This document shows, piece after piece, positions 38,401 to 53,400 of a stretch of DNA of 64,000 nt. This stretch comes from Mansonella perstans (Eukaryota > Nematoda > Chromadorea > Rhabditida > Onchocercidae). Where the stretch lies: the NCBI GenBank assembly GCA_037074765.1, contig JBAMDO010000090.1, positions 62,001 through 126,000 on the forward strand, read 5' to 3'. The position numbers and the translations under genes are program-made. Numbering within the stretch: position 1 is the first letter of the stretch; every line of letters begins with the position of its first letter. Below the pieces are notes generated by a model that was given only the letters and a program-made list of their open reading frames with translations, ran no database searches and was not told where the DNA came from.

Positions 38401-41400
38401 GAATGTCAAACGAATGTATCATCGGGAATTTTTTTAAAAAATATAAATTTCACTATAATGCCAAAAAATCAAATCAGCGACCTACCGGCATCCAACGATG
38501 TAATAGACGTAACGCATGCCGAACAACTTTTATTGAGGAATCCGCAAGTTGCCCTAACAATAATTTTATACCCCAAATAGAGAAATCACTGATGTCATGA
38601 GACGCCAAAATGCTCAAAAATTGAGTTGTCCATTTCCTAGCAGCCTTAAAATGTCTATCGATACAATAAAATAATTGCATTCAAAATTTGCAAAAAATAA
38701 AAGCTTTAATCTGCTTTAACATCGCCATAAAAGATAAACAAAAAGTAACAAAAAAAAGTTAAATAAAATGATCGTAAATTAATGCAAGAATCAATAATGA
38801 ATAGTAGTTGTATTACTAATAGGATGCTATACCATACATGTGAATCTTAAGCGATTTCACACTCGTTATATTTTTGCCTTATCGATAAGCAAATAAGTTA
38901 ATGCTTTTCCAAAATAAGATCGATTCGTGAAGTATAAATTAAAATAAGCAGACAACATGAATATCTTTCAATGCTATGCAGCATGACATTTCATATAATT
39001 TAAAAAAAAAAGATTTAAAAAAGAATACCACATTAGTACTAGTAAGAGCTGTTTGAAGTATATGACGATTGAAAGAATCCTCAGAACTATAATCTAGGCA
39101 GGATACGATGAGTTTGACATATTCCACATTTGCTGTATGTTTTACTAAATCTATAAACCTGGAATGAATTAGATAAAAGTCCAAAATACAGCGAAAATTG
39201 ATTATTAAATGAGCAGTTACCTAAAAACTACATTCAATTAGTAATGCTTTATTTACCAGAATTAGATGACAAACAGGCTATTCGTAGTTTAATGTTTTTA
39301 GTAACAGATACAGCACAATAGGATATCATCATAAATATATTTAGTTTTTAATTCAGCTTCAATTTCAACTTAATTTAATTATCACTGTACCACTTTTGAA
39401 ATAAATTTCTCGATCTGTTTGAAAGGCAAAGAGGATACTTTCACAGTCATCCGATCTTGTTTTTACACTTCTGTTTTGTCGTGACAAATTTAAAACATTT
39501 TAATGAAAATATCACTATATTAATTAATTTCGTGGGAATTTTTATAGGAAATTGAATAAACTAACAAAAGTGAATAATATATAGTGTTTTCACGATCAGA
39601 AACATAAAATTAATAAGATCACAACTCTCCCAATACTTTTTAATTTTCCGAACCCCTTTTCTTGAATGCAATAAAACTCCAAGAAAAGCTTTTTCAAAAT
39701 CCCCCTTTTCTTGAATGCAATAAAACTCCAAGAAAAGCTTTTTCAAAATCTTTTAAAGAATGTTTCAAATTTTTCAAAGGAGTCAATAATTACCAGTTAA
39801 TTCTCTCACACACCCGTTTTCATTCATTGATTTCTATTTTTATTATAATAACTAGTTTTTGCAATTAACATTCTTAAGTAGAACAAGTTTTCCACGCTTT
39901 CATTAAAATAGCGTTCGTTCGCCAACCAAAACTGAATATTGGCTAAAGATTCAAAATAGAATATTGCTATCATAATATCTGCCGTGACTTTCTCATCGCT
40001 ATTCATTTATCACAACGTAAAATCAGCACAAACGCTTACAATGTAAAAAGAAAGAATATTATTAATGAATTAAAGACGAAAATTGCAAATATTCTTCTGC
40101 AAAGTATCATAATGAACAACGATATTAAAATAAAATGAAGCAATGCTGTTGCTATAAGTATGTTTAGGACAGCTCTTTTCTCACAAATATTTCCATCTTC
40201 AACATTTCCTTGAAGCAACTCAAAATAATGCAATATGCAATCTTTATTTCATTCCGTAAGAGTTGTATAATTCAAGCTGTATGTATTATTTTTGATGAGA
40301 TGCTTTATTTGATATTAAGGATATCTCGCTTGCTAAATTCATGAGCAATCCGCTAAAATGAAACTTCTTGATTTGTAGATTTAGTCCAGCAAATAAATCA
40401 CGCGTAAAAAGTAGTTGTACCAACAATTAATCTAATTAATTACGATCTATTAAGTCTATCCCAAGAGATAAATATATTATTTAACCTTAAGAGATAAATA
40501 TATTACTTAACTTTAAGAGATAAATATATTACTTTCAATTCAGATAGAAATTCAGGTAGATTTTCCATCTGGTCTTTGCTTACCTGTATCGATTAATGTA
40601 ACATAGAAGCCCTAAGCTAGAAGCATTCATTAAACTGTTATAGAAAAGGAATGACAGTAATTATTAGCAGCAATATGATCACTGGCAACAATTTCTGTTC
40701 AAAGAGATTTCTACCATTTCTGTTTCCTTTCAAAACGTAGGAATTTCCCGATTTTTCATGAGGAAATTACAGAGGAATAGATGATAAGATTGGATGTGAA
40801 ATATAAGAAAGGAAAGCTGATTAATAGTGCCAACATCTAATGTTTAATGCCTTTCTTCATTCATATATATGTCTTTCCTATTTCGTTATTTTCTGTATTG
40901 CACACCAACGCAGCAATTGTTTTCCAAACTCAATTGTCCATCTCGCAAACACTTCCATGCGCAAATAGTGATGAACAGGAACAGCAATCAAACTCGATCT
41001 CAACAATCCATGCCATCCCCTTCATTAATAGGTTTGATCCAAAAGTCTCTCCCATTTTTCTTCTTCCTCCCACATAGCAGTTTTCTCCTGTTTAGGTAGA
41101 CACACAGCTGCAAATGACCACATTTCTGTATGGATCGGATAGGTGAACGGACGAGAAATTTGTCCATACTTATAAACGCAATTTCAATCTCCATTTTCTA
41201 TTTCTAACATACAGTCTCCATCTAATTTCTTTAAGTTTCTTTTCAACTTCTTATAACTTCGACAGCTTCCAAAACGGAATCAGCCATAACAGAATTTCAT
41301 CAATACCTCGCTTTAATCTCTGATTGATGTTAAATGAAGACGGCTCACGATAATCATTCATCTTTTCTCACATTCTTTCTTCATTACATACCGCTATTAC

Positions 41401-44400
41401 CGATTTCTCTTTCAAACTACTTTCTTCTACTTCAATTCAAACATCTCATCCGTTAATATATATTTGTTTTTTCTTTTTCTTTTTAATTTCGATAAGTTCC
41501 TTCATTTGGAATATTATCGTTCATTCCTCGAAGTTTCACACTCTCTAATACTTGCTATTATCTGTTGGATATTAATCACGACTACAGGTATGATACCTAG
41601 CATCTCTTTGACCACAATAATCTTAACATGTATCTGCTATAGATTAAATCTAAAATAATTTTTTCATACCACGGACAATTTTTCTTATTTTTCTCGAAAA
41701 GATCACAAATTCCTTATGTTTGTGTCATGATAAGGATTCAAGTTTAACTGAACTTTGTAAATGGGACGACCAGTATTTCTGCTTTTTCTACAGGAAAGAT
41801 TGAATGAGAAGGGCCTTTTGCACCAAATTTCTTAAATGCATCCTTTTTTGTAAATCATGAAGCGTTAAATTTATCCAAAAAACAGTAGAAATCATTATAA
41901 ACCAGACTCATCATGATTCAGCTTTCACTCTCAATACGCTGAAAATATTTTTAAAATCAAGCAAATAAACATGAAATGAATTCATTATATTTCTCGTCAT
42001 TTCTCTCTCTTGATTTTCGTTGATAACCTATTTGAATGATTTCCTGTTATTATTCATTTTTCTTATTAATTAAGGGATTCGATTTTTCAAATACTTATTG
42101 AAACTAACTGTTTATGTCTTATAACCTTAAAATAACAGTAATCACCATTTTTCTTTTTATGACCATTCTTTTATTACCAATATAACGACCAATGTATCAG
42201 CTCTACTACTAATTATCCAAAGTTTACGAGTTGAATTATTTACTTTTATATTTCGAGCAGTAGGGAATTAGATATGAAAGATATGGTCATTATCCATTGT
42301 ATTCGTTGTAAAATGGAATTTTTTTTGTTATAATAATGCAATAATATAATGCAGAATTTTTTCTTATAATGTATAATGTGAGAAAAATCCTTCCAATCTA
42401 ATTTGATAAATAGTGAAAATAAAATAAAAAATGGATGTAAAATCAGGATCATTTTCTCGCTGCGGTCTGAAATGGAACAATGCGAATTAAAACAAAGAAT
42501 GTGGTCAAAGGTTACTTTGTATTAATTTAAATGAACGCGTTTAAATTATAATATCTTTGATTGATGATGTATGCCAATATTTTTTGTATATCGATGTTAT
42601 AACTGCCGTGTACAACGGCACTTTAACCTCCTATCAGCATTACCTACAATTATCAAAACTTAAATATTCTCTACTTTAGAAACAATTAATCAGTAAATCA
42701 AAAGGAATGACTCCACAACTAACGAGCTTAGTTTTTTCTCGTTTTTCCTTGTTTACGTTTAGAATGAAGTGCTATTGGTCCGTCGTTTATGAGAATATAT
42801 TCAGGTAGAACGGGCAGATGGATGTTAGACTGGTTCTTTTGTTCGTAACAGTTTCAATCTTCATTGGCAACATTGGTGCAGATTTGCCAAGCTGTGAACG
42901 AGCCCGGTGTCATCATTGTCGAGTGACTTTCATCGCTACAATGTGCCCCGAAACTTGTAGACCATGTTTCAAGGAAATTCCTGTATTGGTATGTCTGGCT
43001 TCATGCAGAAAACTATCAGCCGTGTAACAGAGAATTGAGTTATTAATCACAAACAATTAAGGAGATATTGCAGGACGTGATAATTTTTTGATGGAGAAAC
43101 CCTGAAACTTTAACTGACGGAATCTTTAATTTCTTTAGGCATGATTCCAGCCCATGAGATAGCAATTCATCAGTCGATTATCCTTGGTAGTTTCAGAGGC
43201 GCTGATAATTTTTAGCGCTGTTTTTAATTTTCTTATTTTATCAGAAACAGAAAATTGATCAAAAGAAACGTTTTAGAAAAATTTTCGATGAAGAAATTTG
43301 GCTTTTCAAAACAGTTTGGAATTTCAAGTTAGAAAATTCGGATAATCATAATAACATTAAAGCAAATTATTATTGAAAACACTATGTTTTTCTGAATTTG
43401 AAATGTTATGGAATAAGATCGTTTATCATAGGAATCCAGTGTGTTTAGTACTTTTCAAACTGCTGAAATCTCTGAAACCTATTGGCTGATCTATTCCAAA
43501 AATTATCTTCTGCAGACGACTAGAAGAAACAGCCCTTAATATAGTTCCTCTAATTTATACTGAATTTTATGCTGAACACCTTAGATACTGTATAATGAAT
43601 GAAAAAAGCTACATCAAACACATCAAAAATCCGCAATCACAATTTTTGTTATCATATTGAAACTTTAACGATTCCGAAAAGTTAGCGAGCAATATAATAA
43701 TCTTGATTATTCAAGACAACATAAATTAGTGTAAAAGATCTGAAGTTACGTCATACGACACGTCCATTGAAATTCCAATAACTTCAATTCTTACCTAATC
43801 AGAGCTTTCAAGAGAGCACTTTACAGAAAAATACTAGTACTTCAGAACCGATATCCATCAAAGCTTATGAAAAACTCATCTAACGTTTTCCAACGATCCC
43901 AACGACCTCAAGTCAACACTATGAACACACAACAACGTCAATTATTACCACAACGTCAATTACTACCAAAACAGCCACCTCAAAATCCATCATATGATGT
44001 TCAGTATAACTTGGCAAGTCTTAAATTCAAATCTTACAATAAAACACATATTTGTTATAAATAAGTCAAAATTAATTTAAACAATTACATAAAAATTAAG
44101 AATAGTTAAAAGGCTACATGAAATGCAAAAGCAACATGTTTTCGAGGAATAGCAATAACTAAAAACATTTCGAGTTTGAATTTTAAAATCTCATAAAAAC
44201 CCGGATAAGAATTATATAGTGCGCACACTTATTCAGATAGAAGATTAGATGGAAATAAGTACGTTTAACCACCCAATAAGTCTAATTTTTGGTTTTGATA
44301 TGCTTCAGATATCGCCATTTCCAACACATGGATCATCATTCGACTCATATCGCTACCAGTATTTTCCACAACAGCCTCAACCAGTAACCTATCCTCCAAC

Positions 44401-47400
44401 TGCGCCCCCTCCACCTCAGCCAACTCAACAAACTGCTCTGGCTGAAACCGTATATCCAGTGTTTCCATCACTCCCAACATTCACTTTCCCAACATTTCCA
44501 CCGCTCACATTTCCATCGGTAAATCACAAATTCCATTGTAAGACTAAAAATGGTTACAGAGAATGAACTTCTCAAACTTTTATTACTGCTGACTTTGGCA
44601 CTCATTCTTAAAAGTCATATAGTTGAAATGATCCAATAAATAGTATTTTTGTGCAGCTAACGTTCTTCTCAAGCCATTGAAAAATACATCAAATTTTTAA
44701 AAAAAATTTATTTTTGCAGATAACACTTGCACCTCCTATTTACCGAACATCAGCACCTGAAATACCTGCGAATCACTTTCCTCCTCAACCGGTTCCACAA
44801 ACACAGCACTTTCAACCTCCTACACAGAGAGCCAGCTTAATTGCTCCTCAACAAGCAGTTGCACCATATGCACTCATCGATTCCCAACCTCATATGTATT
44901 TGCAATCATATCAAGAACAAGTCCAGCCCGCACCTTATGAAATTCAACAACGAGCCGTTCCAATGTATCCTGTTAACAGGCAATCACAACTACCTCCCCA
45001 ACAATTGCAACCACAACAATATATACCCTATTACCCAGTTCAACAACCGCAACAACACTTTTATACGACAAATCAACAATCCATCAGACAGATTCCACAA
45101 TCCCATGTGCCTCAAAAAGTTCTTATTTCATTATTAAATAATTAATGCAAATTTCTAAGGGAGCATTTCTAGCAATGACAATTCTTCATGATTAAATGTG
45201 ATGGATTAATAAAAGAGGAATATAATTGAAAATTTAGAATTAAACAATATATGACATCTGATCGAGATTGCTTATTGATATGTTTCATTATTATTCATCG
45301 GCCTACATAACTGATCTTAAAAAAATGTTTGACTAATTGTGATAATTACCAAAATCAAATGATCCTTCATTTGTTTGCTCATTTTAACTACTATTGTACA
45401 AATTTAAAATTTATATTTACAGATTGCACGACCTGCATTACTGCAAACACACGAATACAATATCGATGGAACCAATTACATCGGAGGATCTTACTATAAA
45501 ACTGTTCAAAAACATATCCCTCCTATTGTTCAGGTGATTCATGAAAATATTTCATATTAATATCAAGGTAATCAATTGCTGCTTCGCTAACACCAATTTA
45601 AATGAAGCTTTAAAAAAATCAACTGCTGAATAAATGAATATATATTAAAATTGTATGAAGCTATTTGTTAGGCCACTAATATTCTCAACTTATCGCAAGA
45701 CAATATCGCTTATATATAAGATTGCGTATGACCATCCAAATCTACTTTTAATTAATTTCTTCTAATCTGTTAAATAATTAAGTGTCCTCGACAACCAAAC
45801 TGGGAACCATGCATAACAAAAGAAGTGGCCAATGATCGATTTAAAGTTTGCTGTCAAGATTTAGGCGAAGGCTGTGCTGCATTATGCAACTATGATGCTA
45901 CTTTAACTACAGTTTGTTATTTCCCTCTTTTTAGCAATCAAAAATTAGAGTAAGTTGATAGTATAGCGTAGCTGACACAGTATATCTATTACCATTAATT
46001 CTATCACTCAAAGAACGGCTCAAGAATCCTTTTTGAAGTCTGTGATGGATACTTCATCAAAGATTTTTTTTTTTGAAGGATTGAATTCACATCCCTAAAA
46101 TTTAACCAATTGCATAAGCTCGAATTAAACGAAAAGCAATCCAAGCTATGTAATTAGTAAATATGATTTTTTTTTTTCATAAAGCTGTTTAAATTAATGA
46201 TTTTATTGGCATCAACAGAATTTCAACAAATTTGTTCAAAATTTTGATAAAAAGATTTATCAAATTTTAATTTAGATTCAACTGGCAGTACTTACGGGCC
46301 GGTGTCCTCTAAATAAAGTTGGTAATGTGATGATTTGTGCTAGCGGATATCAAGATGCAACGCCATGTTGTGAAGCATACCATGTATTTGAATCTGGTTA
46401 TGAGCACTGCAGGCCGTATTGTAATCCAGCGGGTGGATTACCACAAGGAGTTTTGCTTAGCGAACAGTACAAATGCCTCGGGAAGTTAAGCCAAATACAG
46501 CGGTGTTTCTACGTCTCACAAAAACCATAATTCTCCGCTTTTTATGCTTATTATCCAAATTTTCTTTTTGTTTTTTAATGTTGCATTTGTGAAAGACATC
46601 GGTTTCAGAGGAAGAAAATTTCTTTTTTGAAATTTTCGCAGGACAAAAAACAGAAATGAGATATTAAGTTTCTAGTTCTCTGAAAAACCATTTCCTTTGT
46701 AAAATAAATCAGTGGCTTGTTTTTTCCCGAATTCTTGATATCGAAACGCTGAGAGCAACTTAGCAGTATCAAAAACTTGTTTTAAAATCGAATCCATGTC
46801 CAACGACAAATTGTATTTATTTCATGATTTTTAAAATAAAATTTCTAGCCGCCGATCCATTTATCTCATACAATGAATGGGAATATTTAATAGAACTGTC
46901 TCTGCTCTTTTTTAAAAGCGAAAGATAGGATTTATTTAATAATGAAAGTTCTATTATAAGTAACCCAAACAATTTTTTCTTTTTTTTTTTGTTGTTGTTG
47001 CTGCTTCCTATTTTAAAAAAATGTGACTATTATGAAGCGATCAAAATTTACGACTTTAATGTAATCATCAAAAGTTTTTTAATGTAAATTGGACTGTGAA
47101 AAGAAAACTAGATTTTAAATTGATAATTTGTAAAAGCAATAAATTTCCAATTAAGTAATTAAAATGCATGACGGTAAATAGCGTAATCATAAAAAAGCAA
47201 GAACTTTTAATAATATCTAAAAAATTATGAATGAAAGTTACTCAAAGAGGTTGCATATTTTAAAAGCAGACTATGAGTTACTAGCAACAAAAATATGAAA
47301 CACTGAAATACTGAGTGAAGGATAATTTATGAGGAAGTCCAGTTTCACCTATAAAAAAGTAATAATTCACGACGGAATTGTGCGACAAATAAAACCAGTC

Positions 47401-50400
47401 CGAAATTCGATCTATCAGTTACCAATAAAAGTAAAACATTTGATAGAAGAAATGAGCAGAGAAGCAAAGGAGCAGACAAATAGTTACTTTAATGTACTAA
47501 ATACAATGATTAATAAGACCGCCAAATTGATGATTAAATAATGATTATCAAGTGTTCTCATGACTGAGATAAATAGTTAATTTTAAATAAGTTAATGTAA
47601 TGTATAATATTCTTAATTAAAAAATTCAAAAATCTCTATCCCAACAAATTAAAAACTAACAGTTGTAACAATGGCGTCGCTTCTAGCATTTGTCTTCCTT
47701 CTTCGACTGAAGATATAGCACCAATAAAAGCAAAATAATACATTGCACCAGTATTTACCAAATTCGTAGGAGAAAGAGGCCCATTTAACAATGCATTCTT
47801 AAAAATTTCCACTTTAAGAATCATAAGTTTTATCACTAATCAAAGATATATTATTTATTTAATGATTTTATTGTGACTGAGATAAAAAAACAAAGTGCCT
47901 TGTTGTATTTCAATATATCTAGATCTACAGAGGAATTTAAAAGTTACCGTTGATATACTGGCCATAAAGTCATTAATAAAATCGATTAAAAGTTCTTTGT
48001 ATTGCGCTTCTTGTGTAGCAAATAGTAGGGAAACATGTATCGCGCGACAACAACATATGATAACGAAACGATCATTATCAAAGTTGATTAACGCTCCTCT
48101 TGATGGAGTGATGAAGTTGAATATCTAAGAAATGTTATCTTAACTTGAAAATATTTGCAGAAATTTGATAAAAATGAGAGAAAAATATCTCGTTTCATGC
48201 AAAAACTCGCATAAAACAAAACCTAAAAAGAAAAGAAAGTAAATGCTTAAACAGAATTACAAATTATTGGTTATGATACTTGGTTACAATCATTATCAGT
48301 AATTATCAAAACATATCAGAATAAAACACAAACCATTTTAAAAATTTCATAATACTGTCTGGAATATTTAATGAGCACGTCTTTGCAACAATGGTAAATC
48401 TGGATAAGCTGTAACAGTTTGTCAACAAAAGGCCAACAAAGCTTTCCGTCAGATTCCACAGCTTTAGATAGCAGTCTTTCTAGTATTACTGCGATATCAT
48501 CTTAACAAATATATTAAACTAAAAAGTGTTTTCCATAATGATAATAAGCAGAATATTTCGCTGTTTCATACACTGCAGAACTAATCGAAGAGATAGTAAG
48601 AAAAAATCAGATTAAACTGTAAGAATGATTGAGTGACGAAAAAGTACTCTTCAGTATACACAAAAATTATAAAGATGCTCCTTTCAGAAAATGAAAAAAA
48701 ATTTTTATAGCTTTCAGCAAAGAATGGATCATCTTACTAATATCTCCGTCTTCATCATCGAACTTCATTTTCGACAACTTCGATTTACGCAGTTTTCTCG
48801 CAGTTAAACTACTTTGTACGAAAAGTTGGAGATTCGTGATTGGAAATGGTTTCGTTTTCCGTGCTAATGTTATATTGTTCAAGATACCCAAACGATTAAG
48901 CAGAATAACAGCATTTCTAAATAACATTTAGCTATAAAATATTTATCATTAAGATTTGAAATTAACGGAGTACAGTGTGGTTGAAAAAATTTTGGAGTGA
49001 TAATAGAATACTAAAACAAGTTGTTGTTACAATCAGCAGATCATATATGAGTTAATAAAAAAAGATTATCAAGAATTTTTTAACAAGAAATTCACAATTA
49101 TTTCTAACTTCACAAGATTGCACACCGATAATCATCTTATATGAATTCGGAAAGCCATTTCCAATCACAAATTAAAAATAAACCTTTGCTCAGTAGATGT
49201 AAAAACGAATTTATCCGTATCAGTATCATCAGTATCATTCAAGTAACACTTTTTTGAAACATATGAATTACTGACTGTTTCACAAGCACTACACATTAAT
49301 GTTGGCAAACTTAAAACTCGAAATCTCCATTCCACTGGTAAAAAAGTCGAACCCTAAAAACATTCATTTGAGAAAAGCTTCCCAAGGAAATTATATTTCT
49401 ACTTCTTCAGTAAAATGACAAAATGTTTTTTTCAAAAGAATATGCTCATCATGACTAAACTTCATTATACAAAATTATTGGATTTTAACGCTCACTGTAA
49501 AGTCCAAAATAACACTGCACATTTGAAAAAGTGTGTAATAAAAGAATACGATAAGGAAAACTTAAGGAAAATTGGGTTTAACAAACTACAGCGCGATGGG
49601 AAAGATGCTATTCGAAGAGTGCAACAGATGAGCCCATTTAAATTCCTATTTCCCAAATTTTTTTACAAATAGCATTGACATTTGCAACAATTTCACAATT
49701 TTTCGTTTTGTTTTTGTTATATTTATCTTTTTTTTCTATCCTGTCGCAATAAAAATACTGCTTTAAACCGAAATAAAAATTTTTCACTAAACTTAAATCT
49801 GCCAAAAAAAGGAAAACGATAAGCAGTATTACCGCAAGCGAAAGATCATGCATCAAAAGTGTTGCTTTGAGCGCCACTGGGTCATCTGGATTTTGCAGTA
49901 TGATCCGTGATAAAGCCTAAAAGCAGTTCATATGCATTTCGAAAGTAACTGCAATGAATAAAACGTACTAAAAGGATGGTGTTCTATAACAAATCTTGCT
50001 TTCTATAGTGCTTGTTTTATAATAAATCTGAAGAAGCTAAAGTTTTGAAGATTTGAGAGATGGAAATATAAGGGAAAAAAAAAAGCAAAACAAAGAAAAA
50101 ACATAGCAAATGAGAGTTTCGTCTATATACTATAGCTTGTTACAGAAAAAAATGAATTTTTGAAAATTTGAAAAAATTAAATTTTTGTAACCTGAATTAG
50201 GTTGGCGTTGATGAGCAAGTAAACGACAACTGAATGGAATGAAACTAACAAGTCATTCACTTTTACATGTTGCTGAAAAAATCAGTTAAAATAAAATTCA
50301 ATTTTCAAGGGACACTCTGTTGTTCACTGTTCAAAAAATTTATTACTATTAGATAGTTGGCAATAAATATTTTTTTTACTGCTGTTTAATGACTTGTTCC

Positions 50401-53400
50401 AATAATTTTCACATGGCGCAAATAATTTCATAAATGAAATAATAATTGATGTGAGACGAATTTCTAATCTTTTTCCTCTATCCGCTTATAATGAAAAACT
50501 TCCCAAAATCTCACCTCGTCGACTTTTAAATACATTTCATGCTCTGATAAAATAAATTCATTGCGTATAGAACACTTGAAGACATCCGGATGATAAACTG
50601 TTGCTATAATTAAATTCTTGCATTGAATTCCCATTTAAAATGATCACAAATAGCTTTGATAAATTAGATTTCACAAGCTATTCACTCTTAGCCATTTATG
50701 AGTGCTTTCGATAAACCAAGACAACTGAAACTGCTCAACATGCTTTCGGTACCATAAAAATGCAGACCGCTGTTTAGAATGTTCATATTAGACTATCAAA
50801 CCTGAACCACTCACCTCCATCTACAACCTTAATTCTAAGTTCCCACTCTCCTTTCAGATGCACATTCTGTCTGGACGATGACCGAATAACCGATTTCTCA
50901 CAATCTTGACAAAAAATAATAATGAAACCGAGGATTGTAACTGATCTATACGACTTTTTTTTCTTAGGGACTGCGACTCCATTTGGTGCTTCTTTCTTTT
51001 CTATATTTTTTTCTGAGAGCGAAATGATAAATTATTTTTTAAACTTTTATAGCAGTAATTTTTTCCTTTGTTCATTGCCACTTTCAGCAAGGTGACCAAT
51101 CACATCAGCTTGTTCTTAGGCATTACTTACCAAAAACTTACAGTAGTGATGCGTCGTATGAAGCCAATCCGTGAATTTCGTTTTGGAATATGGAAGTTCC
51201 AAAAGTTCACAGCAACATTCAATGATTAAATCACGAATTTTGTGACTGTTCGCATTCGTACGTCGATTTAATCCTATGTAACCGAGGAAACTAAAACATT
51301 TGATGATTACAAATGATCGAAACTATAAGATGTCAAAAAAGGAATAATGGATGTCAAAAATGGATGTCAAGAAAGGAATTAATACTCATTTTCAGTATCG
51401 AAGAGCAATTACTGAAAATAATGCCAATTTGAAATACTTTTGATATTTGGAAATCGATTTAAGAGAAAGAAAGTCAGAAGTTCAGAATAATGAAAACTTC
51501 TACTGAAAAATCATACCTTAATGCCGAAGTATCTGGTGTTCTCTGATCACCCGAAGCTGAGCAAGCAAAAAGACCAGCCCAAGTGCGCAACATAGTTAAA
51601 AACACCTGAGAAAAAATTTCCGAATGGAAGGAGTCATTAAATAGCCCGTGCTGCTCCCTGTAACCAATAATTTCATTAGAATGAGAAAGAAATCAATTAA
51701 AAAGTAATGAAAAAATAAATCCAATGTAAAAATAAAATAATGAAGCAATGAGAATTCCAGCAAAAATTGCAAATGAATCCTCATCATTTGCAATTTTTGC
51801 TGAATGTAATATGTGCTACACTGAGTTGCTTTCCATGACTAAACACGGTTGATAAGTCTTTAGAACAGTTTTTCATCAAAATCTTAAAAAATCTTAATGT
51901 TCGAAAAATTTTTTTATGTGAAAATCTTAATTATCGTAATAGGCGTAATAAAACCATCAGAAATAAAAAATTACCTAAAAATTATTTGAAAAAACTCACG
52001 ATTTTATTGGCTGCTTTTGTTCAAAAAACTCGATTTCAACTAACGAAGCGAAAATTCGCTAAAAGTATGGAATATATATATATATAGACAAAAAGCCGTT
52101 TCTATAATTACTGATTTAGCAGCACAAACCCTGGAAATCCCATAGGTCATATCAATGTTGTTAGCAGAAATGGTACGAGAATTCAAACAATTTAAAGTAA
52201 ATCGGGAAACAAAATATGCATTTAAGAACATACATTCAAAACCAATCTTAATTTAGCCCGCATTCTCAGCTGAGGTAAATCAAGCCATGTACACAGAATG
52301 TGACAAACAGAAGTGGATAAACGATCGCTAAATAATGCATTCGTGAGGAGTTCTACAATCCAACCTATAAGTATTCTGATAAACGAAGCAGGAATGAAGA
52401 AAAATAACCAACGAAGAGTACTGCGGCAAATTCGTTAAGCCCGAAACACTAGATCAGTCGAATTTCCCGAACAAAAAAAACTCATGTAAACAAAAACCAG
52501 TAATGGATACCTGTATCAGTAGAACTTAAAATGAGATCTGGAGCAATAACAGCCTGCTCGATTATTACAGCGAAGCATGGAAATGCCAATCTATAACTGA
52601 TAATTTATTCAGCACTTCATTTCAGACTAAGTAACGTTTGATTCCTCTTCCAACTCCATACTTACATGCAACTAAATGTAAACCTAGTCAACTTCAAAAA
52701 ACAGATATTTGGATTTGATATTTTCTTTGTTAAAGCTTGAAAGATCATATCCTATTATATCCCGTTTAAGTTCAAAATGACAAGTGCAAAGATCTTTGTA
52801 TAAAACAAAAAAAGTAAAAAATGAAAGAAAACAGGTGAATTATAAGCTCCAAACATTCTCAGCAATCATAATTTCATGTTATATCATAAAATATAGGATT
52901 GAAATATCGATTACCTACGTAGTAGATGTGCTGAATAAACCAGTCTCAAGACTAATGGAGTGTCCTGTTTCGAAAAAGCTAAGCACTAGTTCTTGACTTC
53001 AGAAGATGATTTATAATAAATGACATATAATTCTTATAATTTTAAAAATGAGTTTGCCCACGAAAAACTCACTCATCTTCCTTTTCATCAGCTTTCGTCC
53101 TATCTATTCGTACTGCGAAACAGCAACTGGCAATTGCGATTAAAGCACGGTAAACATTTTCAGGAAAAACAGTGTTCGAAAAATCTCTCCCATTCAGTTC
53201 ATTATTTGAACTTTTTGCCTTCTCGTTCATATGATTTAACATCATGGTACATAATTTTAAAGCTTCAACGCGCTCATTATAATTGTTGGTGCCGAGTTCT
53301 AGAGACCTATAATAAATTTTTTTGCATTTATAACAATCCAGATAAATTTCATTTTGATTGTATTATTTCATGATTCCTTAGAAAAATAAGCAATCGTCAG

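Larger units (their letters stand above)
39159..42817. other. RICTOR intron 16, part left of the nested gene
   Basis: This intronic DNA contains two sets of tandem repeats (listed). Two minus-strand frames, 39824-40006 and 40036-40233, have mixed composition; the second carries two hydrophobic stretches. They have no clear ATG, homology or splice link, so I do not call them genes. The right end should contain the promoter of the nested DB-module gene. Confidence 0.5.

Noticed and set aside
38310..38680. Plus-strand frames of 96 and 69 codons
   Set aside because: They overlap RICTOR exon 18 on the other strand and have no splice structure or domain.
39824..40233. Two minus-strand frames in RICTOR intron 16 considered as extra RICTOR exons
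   Set aside because: RICTOR exons 16 and 17 join in phase and align without a gap, leaving no room for extra residues.
40847..41099. Overlapping plus-strand frames with a hydrophobic start
   Set aside because: Two frames are open by chance over C/T-rich DNA. There is no signal-peptide cleavage context, Cys pattern or following exon.
44265..44480. Minus-strand frame inside the DB-module gene
   Set aside because: Reverse reading of the Pro/Gln-rich exon. Low-complexity coding DNA often leaves the opposite strand open.
47895..48128. 77-codon plus-strand frame
   Set aside because: Antisense shadow of RICTOR exon 15 (47948-48124), which matches the family in phase.
53020..53373. 117-codon plus-strand open frame, one of the longest in the window
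   Set aside because: It is antisense to RICTOR exon 3 (53073-53306), which explains its openness. It has no homology of its own.
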